NCBI RefSeq assembly: GCF_001404985.1
Contig: NZ_JRLF01000006.1
Span: 62,001 to 126,000 of the forward strand
Length of the DNA: 64,000 bases
Reading direction: 5' to 3'
Source of the DNA: Flavobacterium aquidurense
Lineage (GTDB): Bacteria; Bacteroidota; Bacteroidia; Flavobacteriales; Flavobacteriaceae
Of this stretch, positions 16,412-25,328 are shown one piece after another. The notes under the pieces are model-generated. The model made no database searches. It worked only from the letters and a program-made list of their open reading frames with translations, and was not told where the DNA came from. How positions within the stretch are numbered: position 1 is the first letter of the stretch; each line of letters opens with the position of its first letter. The position numbers and the translations under genes were made by a program.

Positions 16412-17761
16412 TTATCGTATTGGTATCGGAAAAACAGGTAAACTTGCATGTCCTAAGGCATCTACAGCTTGTATGGCAAAAAAGTAATTGTCTTTAGAAT
16501 AGGGGATTTCAGCTTTTGTATCCTTTACAAAAAATGTTTTTTCCCAGTGAGAAGAGGATGTCTCTCTCATTAAAATCTGATATCCGTATTGTGCTTTTCC
16601 ATCTGGGGCATTCCAGGAGAAAGCAGATGAATTCGAAAGGTTTTTAACCTCAATACCTACATTTACAGGCGCTTTTGGGGACCAGGCTAAATTGGCAAGA
16701 GTAACTAAGTTAGAACAAGTGTTTTTTCGTAAATAATCAAAATCCATAAACTCAACTAAATCACCGTATTTTATATTGTTTTCGGTTCTTAGATCCTGAT
16801 GCTGATGATCAAAATTCTCATTCATCTCACAAAAACGAACAGCCGCAAAACCATTTTGACTAAACGGAGTATGATCACCGCCACGTAAAAAACGATCATT
16901 TCTGTAAACCAGTTTTACTTTTAGCTGATCTACATATTGTTCTGTAACCGTTTTTATATAGCGCGCCAATAATCTCGACGGACTATCATTATCACGACTT
17001 GTTGCTTTGCGCATTTTCGCCTCTTCTTCAGTTTCCACAAACGGAATTGTCTCACTAAAAATTCTGATTTGTGTATTATCTCTTAAGTTAGTTCCGCTAG
17101 ACAAACTATTGCCAATCATATCATTATTTAGCATTGCGATGATATTCCAGTTTGATTCTTTTGCTGTTTCAGCAAGATGACGGGCACCAATAAGACCTTG
17201 TTCTTCACCAACAACAGCCACAAAAATAATGGTTGCCGGAAAAGATCTTTTGCTCATTACTTTTGCAAGTTCCATTACAGCCGCTACTCCTGAAGCATCA
17301 TCATTTGCACCCGGAGCATCTGATTTTACATTCATCACATCAGAAACCCGCGAATCAAGATGTCCGCTTATAATAAGGACACGATTATCATTAGGGTCAG
17401 TTCCTTTTAAAGTTGCCATTACATTGCCAAGCTGGCTATCTTTATTAATACGTTTTCCGTCTGCTTTAACTGTAAAATAATCAATTACAGAAGTCAGTCT
17501 TCCATTAGATTCCAATGCATATTTATCAAATTCAGATTTCACCCATTGTTGTGCAGCGCCAATTCCTTTGGTTTTACTTTTAGTATCGCTCAGCGTATGC
17601 CTTGTACCAAAAGAAACTAATTTACGAACTGTTGCTTCAAGGTTTTCAGCCTTAATTTCGGTAATCATTTTCTTTATTTCCGGATCTTCAACAACTTGAG
17701 AAATGGCTACCTGAGTGCAAAACAGAAAGGTAAAAACAGAATAAAAAATGGTCTTTTTCAT
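16412..17761 (-). CDS. Secreted M28-family zinc aminopeptidase with C-terminal fibronectin-like domain
   Basis: The 449-residue protein opens with a signal peptide (MKKTIFYSVFTFLFCTQVAIS). M28 zinc-site motifs follow in order: SGHLDS, GANDDASGVAAVMELA, VVGEEQGLIGARH, LNNDMIG and GGDHTPFSQNG. After the catalytic domain, residues from about 365 (LAWSPKAPVNVGIEVKNLSN) form a beta-rich fibronectin-III-like domain. It is expected to remove N-terminal residues from peptides outside the inner membrane. A TAAATTTG box lies at 17787-17794 on the minus strand. Confidence 0.92.
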   Translation of the reverse strand: MKKTIFYSVFTFLFCTQVAISQVVEDPEIKKMITEIKAENLEATVRKLVSFGTRHTLSDTKSKTKGIGAAQQWVKSEFDKYALESNGRLTSVIDYFTVKADGKRINKDSQLGNVMATLKGTDPNDNRVLIISGHLDSRVSDVMNVKSDAPGANDDASGVAAVMELAKVMSKRSFPATIIFVAVVGEEQGLIGARHLAETAKESNWNIIAMLNNDMIGNSLSSGTNLRDNTQIRIFSETIPFVETEEEAKMRKATSRDNDSPSRLLARYIKTVTEQYVDQLKVKLVYRNDRFLRGGDHTPFSQNGFAAVRFCEMNENFDHQHQDLRTENNIKYGDLVEFMDFDYLRKNTCSNLVTLANLAWSPKAPVNVGIEVKNLSNSSAFSWNAPDGKAQYGYQILMRETSSSHWEKTFFVKDTKAEIPYSKDNYFFAIQAVDALGHASLPVFPIPIR

Positions 17762-17786
17762 TGATTTGGAGTTAATTTTAGATGCT

Positions 17787-17794
17787 CAAATTTA
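17787..17794 (-). promoter_or_regulatory. -7 box of the M28 peptidase gene
   Basis: The minus strand reads TAAATTTG, 25 nt before the ATG; an exact TAnnTTTG match without a clear -33 element. Confidence 0.5.
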
Positions 17795-17877
17795 ATTAAA
17801 AAAAAGAGAAACCGGAAAAAGATGTTGCGATACATTTTTATCTAAAACATTTTTCGTCGTACCATTTTCAAACTTCG

Positions 17878-17885
17878 TACATTTG
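17878..17885 (+). promoter_or_regulatory. -7 box of the S1/CvfB-like gene
   Basis: TACATTTG is an exact match 44 nt before the ATG. The T-rich sequence near 17850-17860 could act as a weak -33 region. Confidence 0.55.
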
Positions 17886-17929
17886 CACTTTAAAAACTCA
17901 GCTATTTTACAGCTTAGAACCTTATAGAA

Positions 17930-18787
17930 ATGATTGAAATAGGAAAATACAATACCCTTATCATATTACGTGATACCAAAGTTGGTTTATTTTTAGGAAA
18001 TCCTGAAGAAGATCCGGAAGGAATTCACGATATATTATTACCCAATAAATACGTTCCCAACGAATTTGAAATAGGCGAAGAATTAATCGTCTTTGTATAT
18101 TTAGACCACGAACAACGCCCTGTCGCTACAACACTTGAACCTTATATATTATTGAATGAATTTGCACTGTTAAGAGTGAATTATATCAATCAGGTTGGTG
18201 CTTTTATGGATTGGGGAATGGAAAAAGATATTCTTGTTCCGTTTAAAGAACAAGCCCGTCCGATGGAAAAAGGAAAACGATACTTAGTTTACCTTCATAT
18301 GGATGAAAAAACCAATCGTCTGGTAGCTTCAAGTAAATTAAATCAATTTTTAAGCAATGAAAACCTAACGGTTGAAAAAGGAGAAGAAGTAGACTTAATT
18401 GTTTCGCATATTACTGAATTAGGAATCAATGTAATCATCAATGAACAGCACAAAGGTTTGTTGTACAAAGATGAAGTTTATGATGATGCGATCAGGACGG
18501 GAGACAGAATGATTGGTTTTATTAAAAACATTCGTCCTGATAATAAAATTGATGTTGCATTGCAAGTGCAAGGTTACCAAAGTATTGAACCAAATGCAGA
18601 AAAAATATTAGATGAATTAAGAGCCAATCGTGGTTTTTTACGTCTAAATGACGCTTCGCATCCGGAGGATATCAAAACGGTTTTGAAAATGAGTAAAAAA
18701 ACTTTCAAAAAAGCTATTGGAGCTTTATATAAAGACAAACTTATAGAAATTAAAGACGACGGAATTTATCTGATAAAAGATAACTAA
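17930..18787 (+). CDS. S1 RNA-binding protein, CvfB/YitL-like
   Basis: The 285-residue protein is built of successive S1-like OB folds (first about residues 1-65, second about 70-140, third about 150-210), followed by a C-terminal winged-helix region (HPEDIKTVLKMSKKTFKKAIGALYKDKLI). This matches the CvfB family, RNA-binding proteins that affect virulence gene expression in Gram-positive bacteria. Its role in Bacteroidetes is not established. It is monocistronic, with its own -7 box and a strong terminator. Confidence 0.9.
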   Translation: MIEIGKYNTLIILRDTKVGLFLGNPEEDPEGIHDILLPNKYVPNEFEIGEELIVFVYLDHEQRPVATTLEPYILLNEFALLRVNYINQVGAFMDWGMEKDILVPFKEQARPMEKGKRYLVYLHMDEKTNRLVASSKLNQFLSNENLTVEKGEEVDLIVSHITELGINVIINEQHKGLLYKDEVYDDAIRTGDRMIGFIKNIRPDNKIDVALQVQGYQSIEPNAEKILDELRANRGFLRLNDASHPEDIKTVLKMSKKTFKKAIGALYKDKLIEIKDDGIYLIKDN

Positions 18788-18819
18788 AGTTTCTTCTTTA
18801 AGATTATTTCTTAAAAACA

Positions 18820-18856
18820 GGAAAGGCTGCTCATTACAAGCAGCCTTTCCCTTTTT
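18820..18856 (+). terminator. Terminator of the S1/CvfB-like gene
   Basis: A perfect 12-bp stem GGAAAGGCTGCT (18820-18831) with AGCAGCCTTTCC (18839-18850), a 7-nt loop and then CTTTTT. Confidence 0.9.
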
Positions 18857-19512
18857 ATTCTAGTTTTAAAAAAAATTGTAATTAAAAAAAAACAGAAATA
18901 AAATAAATTCGAATCCATTCAAGAGATAACTACTTTAAAAATTTTAGAAATTACTTCTTGAAATGGTATGTCTTCAAACAATCTATCCATTCATATTAAA
19001 AGCGAAACATCAATTTCACGGCTAATCCATTGGTTGATAAAATAACTTATAGAAAGTTTTCGTTAGTATTTTTTCCTCTTTTCGTAATCAATTTTATACT
19101 AATTACTACACAATTCTAGCATTTAACCTTAGGTGTTACTATTTCCTTTTCGAAGTTTCAACAAATGAGTAAATCATTTGCTCATTATTTAAGGGCTTAC
19201 AAATAAAAACCATATAAAAATGAGCGACAAATTTTTTAAATTTTCTCAAAAAAATCATTTTTTAGGTTAATAAATCAGTGAAAGAAAATCAATCTGAATC
19301 CTATGAAATAAAATGTATCTCATTGATTTCTAGGGTGTAAAATTACTTATTATTTTTTAAAACTAGTGTTAAAAAATGTTATTTTTTGTAAGATAATACC
19401 AATTGTTAACATTAGAGGTTATTTTCTCACAGACTTAAAGTAAATTGAGTAGGTAAAAATGTAAAAATGCTTTATTTTTACACTATAATTATTTAAAATT
19501 AAACAAATAGAA
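18857..19512. other. 656-nt gap before menB without a recognisable gene
   Basis: Very AT-rich on both strands, with only 13- and 16-codon frames (near 19165 and 19219). A 7-bp inverted repeat CAAATGA-GTAAA-TCATTTG lies at 19162-19180. A weak -7-like TATTTTTA lies near 19475. I see no protein or known RNA. A long menB leader or a decayed gene would fit. Confidence 0.4.
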
Positions 19513-20346
19513 ATGGATTGGATAACTGCCAGAGAATTTGAAGATATAACTTATAAAAAATGTAACGGAGTTGCAAGAATCGCATTCAACAGACCAAATG
19601 TAAGAAACGCTTTTCGTCCTAAAACAACTTCAGAATTATACCAGGCTTTTTACGACGCACAAGAAGATACTTCGATAGGAGTGGTTTTGCTTTCTGCAGA
19701 AGGACCATCAACAAAAGATGGTGTATATTCTTTTTGCAGTGGAGGAGATCAAAATGCCCGTGGACACCAGGGTTATGTTGGTGAAGATGGTCAGCATCGT
19801 TTGAATATTCTTGAAGTACAGCGTTTAATACGCTTTATGCCAAAAGTAGTTATTGCAGTTGTTCCGGGATGGGCAGTTGGCGGCGGGCATAGTTTGCATG
19901 TAGTTTGCGACATGACACTGGCAAGTAAAGAACACGCCATTTTTAAACAAACAGATGCAGATGTTACCAGTTTTGATGGAGGTTACGGATCAGCTTATCT
20001 GGCAAAAATGGTAGGTCAGAAAAAAGCACGTGAGATTTTCTTTCTAGGAAGAAACTATTCTGCTCAGGAAGCGATGGATATGGGGATGGTGAATGCCGTT
20101 ATCCCACACGATGAGTTAGAAGATACAGCATACCAATGGGCTCAGGAAATCCTTCAGAAATCACCAACATCTATAAAAATGCTAAAATTCGCCATGAACT
20201 TAACAGATGACGGAATGGTAGGACAACAAGTTTTTGCCGGTGAAGCAACTCGTTTAGCATACATGACCGAAGAAGCAAAAGAAGGAAGAAATGCTTTCTT
20301 AGAAAAAAGAAAACCAAACTTTGGTGAAAATAAATGGTTGCCATAA
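19513..20346 (+). CDS. menB: 1,4-dihydroxy-2-naphthoyl-CoA synthase
   Basis: The 277-residue crotonase-fold enzyme opens MDWITAREFEDITYKK and NGVARIAFNRPNVRNAFRP, as MenB proteins do. It keeps the oxyanion-hole segments FCSGGDQNARG and VPGWAVGGGHSLHVVCD, plus the C-terminal signature FLEKRKPNF. It cyclises o-succinylbenzoyl-CoA to DHNA-CoA in menaquinone synthesis. menA follows by 97 nt, with a small inverted repeat between them. The 5' side is the longest gene-free stretch between men genes. Confidence 0.97.
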   Translation: MDWITAREFEDITYKKCNGVARIAFNRPNVRNAFRPKTTSELYQAFYDAQEDTSIGVVLLSAEGPSTKDGVYSFCSGGDQNARGHQGYVGEDGQHRLNILEVQRLIRFMPKVVIAVVPGWAVGGGHSLHVVCDMTLASKEHAIFKQTDADVTSFDGGYGSAYLAKMVGQKKAREIFFLGRNYSAQEAMDMGMVNAVIPHDELEDTAYQWAQEILQKSPTSIKMLKFAMNLTDDGMVGQQVFAGEATRLAYMTEEAKEGRNAFLEKRKPNFGENKWLP

Positions 20347-20372
20347 AAGTAATTAGTTTCTAGTCTCAGCCA

Positions 20373-20404
20373 CAGTCACAGTCTGAAAACTGAAACTGTG
20401 ACTG
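20373..20404. repeat. Inverted repeat between menB and menA
   Basis: CAGTCACAGT (20373-20382) pairs with ACTGTGACTG (20395-20404) around a 12-nt loop that includes CTGAAAACTG. The CAGTCTCAG/CTGAAAACTG wording resembles the tandem-repeat region at 50175-50243, so both belong to one class of intergenic low-complexity sequence. It has no T-run and probably does not terminate. Confidence 0.6.
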
Positions 20405-20442
20405 AAAACTTTTTCAAGAAATCTAAAATCTAAAATTAAAAT

Positions 20443-21405
20443 ATGAAACATTGGATTGAAGCCGCACGATTGCGCACATTGCCTTTATCAGTTTCTGGAA
20501 TTATAGTTGGAAGTATTTACGCGCTTTCAAACCCTACAGAAGCAATAAACACCCCAACAGAAGTATTCAGTTGGAAGATTTTTGGTTTTGCACTATTAAC
20601 AACATTGGGATTACAGGTTTTATCCAATTTTGCAAATGATTACGGAGATGGTGTAAAAGGTACTGATAATGAAGACAGAATAGGACCAAAACGTGCTATT
20701 CAAAGTGGTGTTATCACGCCTCAGGCCATGAAAAAAGCTATAATAATTACCTCTTTGCTAACTTTGTTATCAGCAATAATCTTAATTTATTTTGCATTTG
20801 GTGAAACTAATTTCGGATATTCCATCTTTTTCTTATTGCTTGGGGTTGCAGCAATTGCTTCTGCAATTCGTTACACAGTAGGAAATTCAGCTTACGGATA
20901 TAAAGGGCTTGGAGATGTATTTGTTTTCATTTTCTTCGGACTTGTAAGCACATTGGGAGTTAATTTTTTATATTCTAAAGAAGTTGATCCTTTATTGATC
21001 CTTCCTGCAATTTCAATTGGTTTATTAAGTGTAGGAGTTTTGAACCTGAACAATATGCGCGATGAAGAATCAGACAGAAAATCAGGAAAAAACACAATAG
21101 TTGTTCAAATTGGCGGAGCAAAAGCTAAAATATATCACTTTACGTTGATTATTACAGCGATGCTTCTGGTTGTTGTTTTTGCTGTTTTGAGCGATTACAA
21201 TTTTGATCAATATCTGTTTTTACTGGCTTATATACCTTTAACTAAACATTTAATTACCGTATATAAAAACCAAAACCCTAAGCTTTTAGATCCTGAATTA
21301 AAAAAATTGGCACTTAGCACATTTTTGCTTTCAATATTATTAACGGTATGTATGATTTCCTTGATTTCAGACATAATTGTTAACCTTTTCCTGGGCGGAA
21401 GATAA
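20443..21405 (+). CDS. menA: 1,4-dihydroxy-2-naphthoate polyprenyltransferase
   Basis: The 320-residue UbiA-family membrane protein opens HWIEAARLRTLPLSVSGIIVG, the MenA start. Motif 1 is NFANDYGDGVKGTD, with the IGPKRAIQSG loop after it. Motif 2 is NNMRDEESDRKSGKNT. It attaches the isoprenoid tail to DHNA at the inner membrane, giving demethylmenaquinone. It is probably co-transcribed with menB upstream and the UPF0173 gene downstream (30 nt apart). Confidence 0.96.
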   Translation: MKHWIEAARLRTLPLSVSGIIVGSIYALSNPTEAINTPTEVFSWKIFGFALLTTLGLQVLSNFANDYGDGVKGTDNEDRIGPKRAIQSGVITPQAMKKAIIITSLLTLLSAIILIYFAFGETNFGYSIFFLLLGVAAIASAIRYTVGNSAYGYKGLGDVFVFIFFGLVSTLGVNFLYSKEVDPLLILPAISIGLLSVGVLNLNNMRDEESDRKSGKNTIVVQIGGAKAKIYHFTLIITAMLLVVVFAVLSDYNFDQYLFLLAYIPLTKHLITVYKNQNPKLLDPELKKLALSTFLLSILLTVCMISLISDIIVNLFLGGR

Positions 21406-21435
21406 AACAAAGTTCAACTTTAAAATTTTACAAAA

Positions 21436-22113
21436 ATGAAAATCACATTTTACGGACACGCGTCATTGGGCATTGAAGTTGGAGGAAAACATATTATTGT
21501 TGACCCATTTATTACAGGAAACCCAAAAGCTGCGGCAATTGACATAAACACACTAAAAGCAGATTATATATTGCTTACACATGCACATGGCGATCACGTT
21601 CTTGATGTAGAAGCTATTGCAAAACGTACCAATGCAGTAATCGTCTCAAATGCTGAGATTACAAGCTATTATGCACAAAGAGAGCTAAAAGCACACCCAA
21701 TGAACCATGGTGGTAGCTGGAATTTCGACTTCGGAAAAGTAAGATATGTAAATGCCATTCATTCAAGCTCTTTCCCTGACGGAAGCTATGGCGGAAATCC
21801 AGGTGGGTTTGTGATCGAAAGTGAACACAAAAACATTTACATAGCCGGCGATACAGCACTTACCTATGATATGAAACTGATTCCGTTGCGTACAAAATTG
21901 GATTTAGCAATACTTCCAATCGGTAATAATTTTACCATGGATGTAGAAGATGCTATTATTGCTTCTGATTTTATTGAATGTGATAAAATCCTGGGCTATC
22001 ATTTTGACACTTTCGGTTATATCGAAATCAATCATGAAGATGCAATTCGTAAATTTTTTGATAAAGGAAAAGATTTGATGCTTCTTGAAATTGGAGATTC
22101 AATAGAACTTTAA
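21436..22113 (+). CDS. UPF0173 metal-dependent hydrolase
   Basis: The 225-residue metallo-beta-lactamase-fold protein has the zinc motif THAHGDH (H49, H51, D53, H54). Further ligands are expected at the conserved NHGG/HSSS region, in GDTALTYDM and at GYHFDTFG. UPF0173 proteins are widespread with no settled substrate. It follows menA by 30 nt, an association that may be only positional. A large palindromic repeat follows it. Confidence 0.9.
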   Translation: MKITFYGHASLGIEVGGKHIIVDPFITGNPKAAAIDINTLKADYILLTHAHGDHVLDVEAIAKRTNAVIVSNAEITSYYAQRELKAHPMNHGGSWNFDFGKVRYVNAIHSSSFPDGSYGGNPGGFVIESEHKNIYIAGDTALTYDMKLIPLRTKLDLAILPIGNNFTMDVEDAIIASDFIECDKILGYHFDTFGYIEINHEDAIRKFFDKGKDLMLLEIGDSIEL

Positions 22114-22190
22114 TCATTATATTAAGTGAGCTTTTTAGATTTTTGATTTTTTTAAATTAAAATTAGGAATTTTTAGAAATTATAAGGAGC

Positions 22191-22270
22191 TATTTCCCGC
22201 TTTCGGCTATATCTTTTTTGAGAAGATGAAAAATCTTCTCAAAAAAGATATAGCCTTTATCGGGGCTAGG
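22191..22270. repeat. REP-like palindromic element with 23-bp perfect stem
   Basis: The core arms 22205-22227 and 22233-22255 are perfectly complementary over 23 nt around a GAAAA loop. They are flanked by TTCCCGCTTTC on the left and TTTATCGGGGCTA on the right, which also pair partly (CCCG/CGGG). The same flanks occur, inverted, at 32568-32629. This fits an extragenic palindrome family; no matching transposase is in the window. Confidence 0.75.
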
Positions 22271-22295
22271 ATTTTAGTATTCATAAAAAAAATAG

Positions 22296-22808
22296 ATGAA
22301 CGACACCATTAAATTCATTTGTGATTGTTGCGGCAAAGAGCATGAAAGCTGGCCCGCATTAACCTACAATTCCCCTAATAGTTATCATAATCTTTCTGAT
22401 CAGGAAAAAGAGGAAATTGCAGTAATTGATTCCGATTTTTGCGTAATCAAACATCCCGAACATATTCTAAGATTTGTAAGATGTGTTTTATTTCAAAAAG
22501 TTAACGATCATTGCGAAGATCTTGAATATGGTTTCTGGGTTTCTCTAAGCGAACAAAGTTTTAAGGATTATTTGGAAAACTTTGATAATGAAAATCACGA
22601 AACACAATATTTTGGATGGCTTTCCAATTATATTTCGCAATATGAATTTGCAGGCAGTATCCCAACAACAGTAGTGACTAAAAGCGGTAATGAAAGACCG
22701 GAAATTTTCCCTCATAAAGATTTCGATCATCTTTTTGTAAAAGATTTTTATAACGGAATCACAAAAGAAGAAGCTGAAAAAAGAATTCAGCAAATGCTCA
22801 AAAATTAG
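22296..22808 (+). CDS. DUF2199 domain protein
   Basis: The 170-residue protein opens with a zinc-ribbon-like start: FICDCCGKEHESWPALTY (Cys9, Cys11, Cys12). A second part contains FVRCVLFQKV and FGWLSNYI, as in DUF2199 proteins. No function is known for the family. It is isolated between a REP-like element and the next gene 40 nt downstream, with which it could be co-transcribed. Confidence 0.85.
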   Translation: MNDTIKFICDCCGKEHESWPALTYNSPNSYHNLSDQEKEEIAVIDSDFCVIKHPEHILRFVRCVLFQKVNDHCEDLEYGFWVSLSEQSFKDYLENFDNENHETQYFGWLSNYISQYEFAGSIPTTVVTKSGNERPEIFPHKDFDHLFVKDFYNGITKEEAEKRIQQMLKN

Positions 22809-22848
22809 GCCTGAAAATTGCGTAGATATTTAAACTAAATTTTACAAA

Positions 22849-24051
22849 ATGAATTTAAAAAAAGTTGCCCTGTTTTTTTTAATCACAGTTTCATTTCATT
22901 CTTTTGCCCAAAAAGATGGTTATTGGGACAAGGAACGTGCTACAACAAAAGAAATCATAGTTTCAGCACGTGATCGAATCGTATTAAAAACCGAAGATCT
23001 GCCGGTTGGTACAACAGAAATCGTTTATAGAATTACACTATTAGACGAAAACCAGCAAATGGCAAACAGTTTAGTCTCTGTACTAAAATCAATTCCGGAT
23101 CCCACCGGAATCAGTCAGGGCTCTGCAGGAGCAGTTTTTTTAATGTCAAAAATCTCCGGAGATGACACCTGTACATATGCACTTTTTACCTCAAATGATG
23201 CTGCAAAAAAATACATAGATGATGGCAAGACAGATAAATCCTGCTATGCTCAGGTAGAACCATTAAGCAAAGATGCCAAAAGATTATCGCTTGATAAATC
23301 GTCGTGTCTGGGTCAGGATATAAGTACAATCTGGTTTGGATTTCACAGCAAAAATTGGCTTCTTAATCAAAAAATAGTCCTTGAAGTTGTGCCTTGGGTA
23401 GACACGAAATTAAACCGCGGGTGGAATCAAGACAATAAAAATGAAATTATAAGCCTTTGCAAAACATCTACAATGGCTCAAAAAATGGCCAATTCTGATG
23501 ATTTTTGCGTTTGTATTCTGGATAAAATCATAAAACAATATCGCTACACTGAGTTTCAGAAATTATTACCAATAGAAAAAAACAAAGTATACAAAGATTT
23601 TGGAAATACGTGTTATAAAGATGCAGATATTTCTAAAAACGTGTATAATGATTTGAGAACCCAGGCTTCGACTTTAATAAAATTACAAAAGTACAATGAA
23701 GCGATTCAAAAGTTAAATACAATCATAAATGATGGCAAAGCTACTGCGATAGACTATAGTTCTATTGGGTATTGCTACATCCTTACAAAACAATATGCAA
23801 AAGCCATTAAGTTTCTTAAAGAAGGTGAAAAACTGGATGATACCGAGTTATTGGTCAAATTAAATTTAGCGCATGTTTATCTGGTAAGCGACGATTACAG
23901 TGAAGCAAAGGCAATCTATAAAAAATATCAGACTCAAAATGTCACGGATAGTTTAAGCTGGAAAGATAAAACAAAACAAGACTTTACCGTTTTTGAAAAA
24001 GCAGGTTTACCATCAAAAGACTTTGAAAGAGTTTTAAAATTATACAATTAA
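22849..24051 (+). CDS. Secreted protein with C-terminal TPR-like repeats
   Basis: The 400-residue protein opens with a signal peptide (MNLKKVALFFLITVSFHSFAQ). Residues 30-190 form a beta-rich domain of no recognised family with several Cys (for example GDDTCTYAL and SSCLGQD). Residues 190-260 are helical with CVCILDKIIKQY. About 265-370 contain two tetratricopeptide-like repeats (LIKLQKYNEAIQKLN and YILTKQYAKAIKFLKEGEKL). TPR domains mediate protein contacts; the partner is unknown. A 14-nt tandem repeat begins at the stop codon. Confidence 0.75.
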   Translation: MNLKKVALFFLITVSFHSFAQKDGYWDKERATTKEIIVSARDRIVLKTEDLPVGTTEIVYRITLLDENQQMANSLVSVLKSIPDPTGISQGSAGAVFLMSKISGDDTCTYALFTSNDAAKKYIDDGKTDKSCYAQVEPLSKDAKRLSLDKSSCLGQDISTIWFGFHSKNWLLNQKIVLEVVPWVDTKLNRGWNQDNKNEIISLCKTSTMAQKMANSDDFCVCILDKIIKQYRYTEFQKLLPIEKNKVYKDFGNTCYKDADISKNVYNDLRTQASTLIKLQKYNEAIQKLNTIINDGKATAIDYSSIGYCYILTKQYAKAIKFLKEGEKLDDTELLVKLNLAHVYLVSDDYSEAKAIYKKYQTQNVTDSLSWKDKTKQDFTVFEKAGLPSKDFERVLKLYN

Positions 24052-24092
24052 AGTTTTACCATTTAAGTTTTACCATTTAAGTTTTACCATTT
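24051..24092. repeat. Three tandem copies of the 14-mer AAGTTTTACCATTT
   Basis: Units at 24051-24064, 24065-24078 and 24079-24092 are identical, followed by a partial fourth (AAGTTATA). The first unit overlaps the last base of the stop codon of the preceding gene, so copy-number change would not alter the protein. Confidence 0.9.
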
Positions 24093-24112
24093 AAGTTATA
24101 TAAGTCCATTTA

Positions 24113-24134
24113 AACGCATTGCACATAATGCGTT
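24113..24134. repeat. Hairpin upstream of menC
   Basis: AACGCATT and AATGCGTT form an 8-bp stem around GCACAT. Wider flanks (TATATAAGT near 24097 and ACTTATAT near 24153) are also partly complementary, giving a larger possible cruciform about 45 nt before the menC ATG. There is no T-run. Confidence 0.6.
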
Positions 24135-24177
24135 ACTTCAATTTACTGATATAACTTATATGGTTTAAAATAGAACC

Positions 24178-25212
24178 ATGAAAGCTACTTACCACAAATA
24201 CATGCTCGAGTTTAAGCGTCCATCAGGAACTTCCAGAGGCGTTATGACGCAAAAGGAAACCTGGTTTATTGTTCTCGAAGAAAACGGCAAAAAAGGAATT
24301 GGCGAGTGCGGAATTCTACGGGGTTTAAGTGCAGATGACAGGGATGATTATGAAGAAAAACTAAACTGGGCTTGCGAAAATATTCATTTAGGAGAAACTG
24401 CTTTGTGGGAATCATTACTTGAATTTCCTTCTATACAATTCGGGATCGAAATGGCTTTTTTATCACTAAAAAGTAAAGATCCATATGTATTGTTTCCATC
24501 AGATTTCACAAACAATTCTAAATCAATTGCTATAAATGGTTTGGTCTGGATGGGAGAAGCTTCGTATATGAAACAGCAAATCGAAGAGAAATTAGCCGAT
24601 GGTTTCAATTGTATCAAACTTAAAATTGGTGCAATAGATTTTGAGAAAGAATTAGAATTATTACACTTTATCCGAAGTCATTTTTCAGCAGAACAAATTG
24701 AAATTCGAGTTGATGCCAATGGTGCCTTTTCTTTAAACGAAGCTTTAGATAAGCTTGTTCAACTTGATAAATTCCAGCTTCATAGTATCGAACAGCCCAT
24801 TAAAAAAGGTAATATTTCAGCAATGGCAGATTTATGTAAATCAACGCCATTTCCTATTGCACTGGATGAAGAATTAATAGGTGTTTTTTCGTTAGAAGAA
24901 AAAGAAAAATTATTACAAGAAATCAAACCTCAGTATATTATTCTAAAACCAAGTTTTATTGGCGGTTTTAGAGGAACTAAAGATTGGATTGATTTGGCTG
25001 AAAAATATAATATTGGCTGGTGGATTACATCGGCATTAGAGAGTAATGTTGGACTTAATGCTATTTCACAATGGACATTTCTTCAGCATTCAAATATGCC
25101 GCAAGGTTTAGGAACCGGAGCACTTTATACCAACAATATCGATTCTCCGCTTGAAGTTTCGCAAGGGCAATTGTGGTACAATGCTTCTAAAAAATGGGAT
25201 TCAATTTTTTAG
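24178..25212 (+). CDS. menC: o-Succinylbenzoate synthase
   Basis: The 344-residue enolase-superfamily enzyme has catalytic lysines in IKLKIG (K147, K149) and K257 in ILKPSFIGG. The metal ligands are D179 (RVDANG), E205 (IEQP) and D230 (ALDEE). This pattern fits MenC, which dehydrates SHCHC to o-succinylbenzoate; dipeptide epimerases share the fold, but the other men genes nearby make MenC the better call. The acyl-CoA ligase menE, a common neighbour, is not in the window. Confidence 0.93.
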   Translation: MKATYHKYMLEFKRPSGTSRGVMTQKETWFIVLEENGKKGIGECGILRGLSADDRDDYEEKLNWACENIHLGETALWESLLEFPSIQFGIEMAFLSLKSKDPYVLFPSDFTNNSKSIAINGLVWMGEASYMKQQIEEKLADGFNCIKLKIGAIDFEKELELLHFIRSHFSAEQIEIRVDANGAFSLNEALDKLVQLDKFQLHSIEQPIKKGNISAMADLCKSTPFPIALDEELIGVFSLEEKEKLLQEIKPQYIILKPSFIGGFRGTKDWIDLAEKYNIGWWITSALESNVGLNAISQWTFLQHSNMPQGLGTGALYTNNIDSPLEVSQGQLWYNASKKWDSIF

Positions 25213-25273
25213 GAGGTTCAAAATAACAAAGGTTCAGAGATTCGAATAAAATAACAAAAGTTTAAAATAAAAA

Positions 25274-25312
25274 TACAGAGTTACAAAGCCTTTGAATCTT
25301 TGCAACTCTGTA
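25274..25312. repeat. Imperfect hairpin after menC
   Basis: TACAGAGTT and CAAAG (25274-25288) pair with CTTTG and AACTCTGTA (25298-25312) with one mismatch and a 9-nt loop. It lies between convergent genes and could terminate either weakly. It also contains the CAAAG wording of the 2315-2346 repeat. Confidence 0.5.
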
Positions 25313-25328
25313 CCTTTGTAACTTTCCT

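Noticed and set aside
19165-19266. 13- and 16-codon frames before menB
   Set aside because: Too short, no promoter or conservation evidence; expected by chance.
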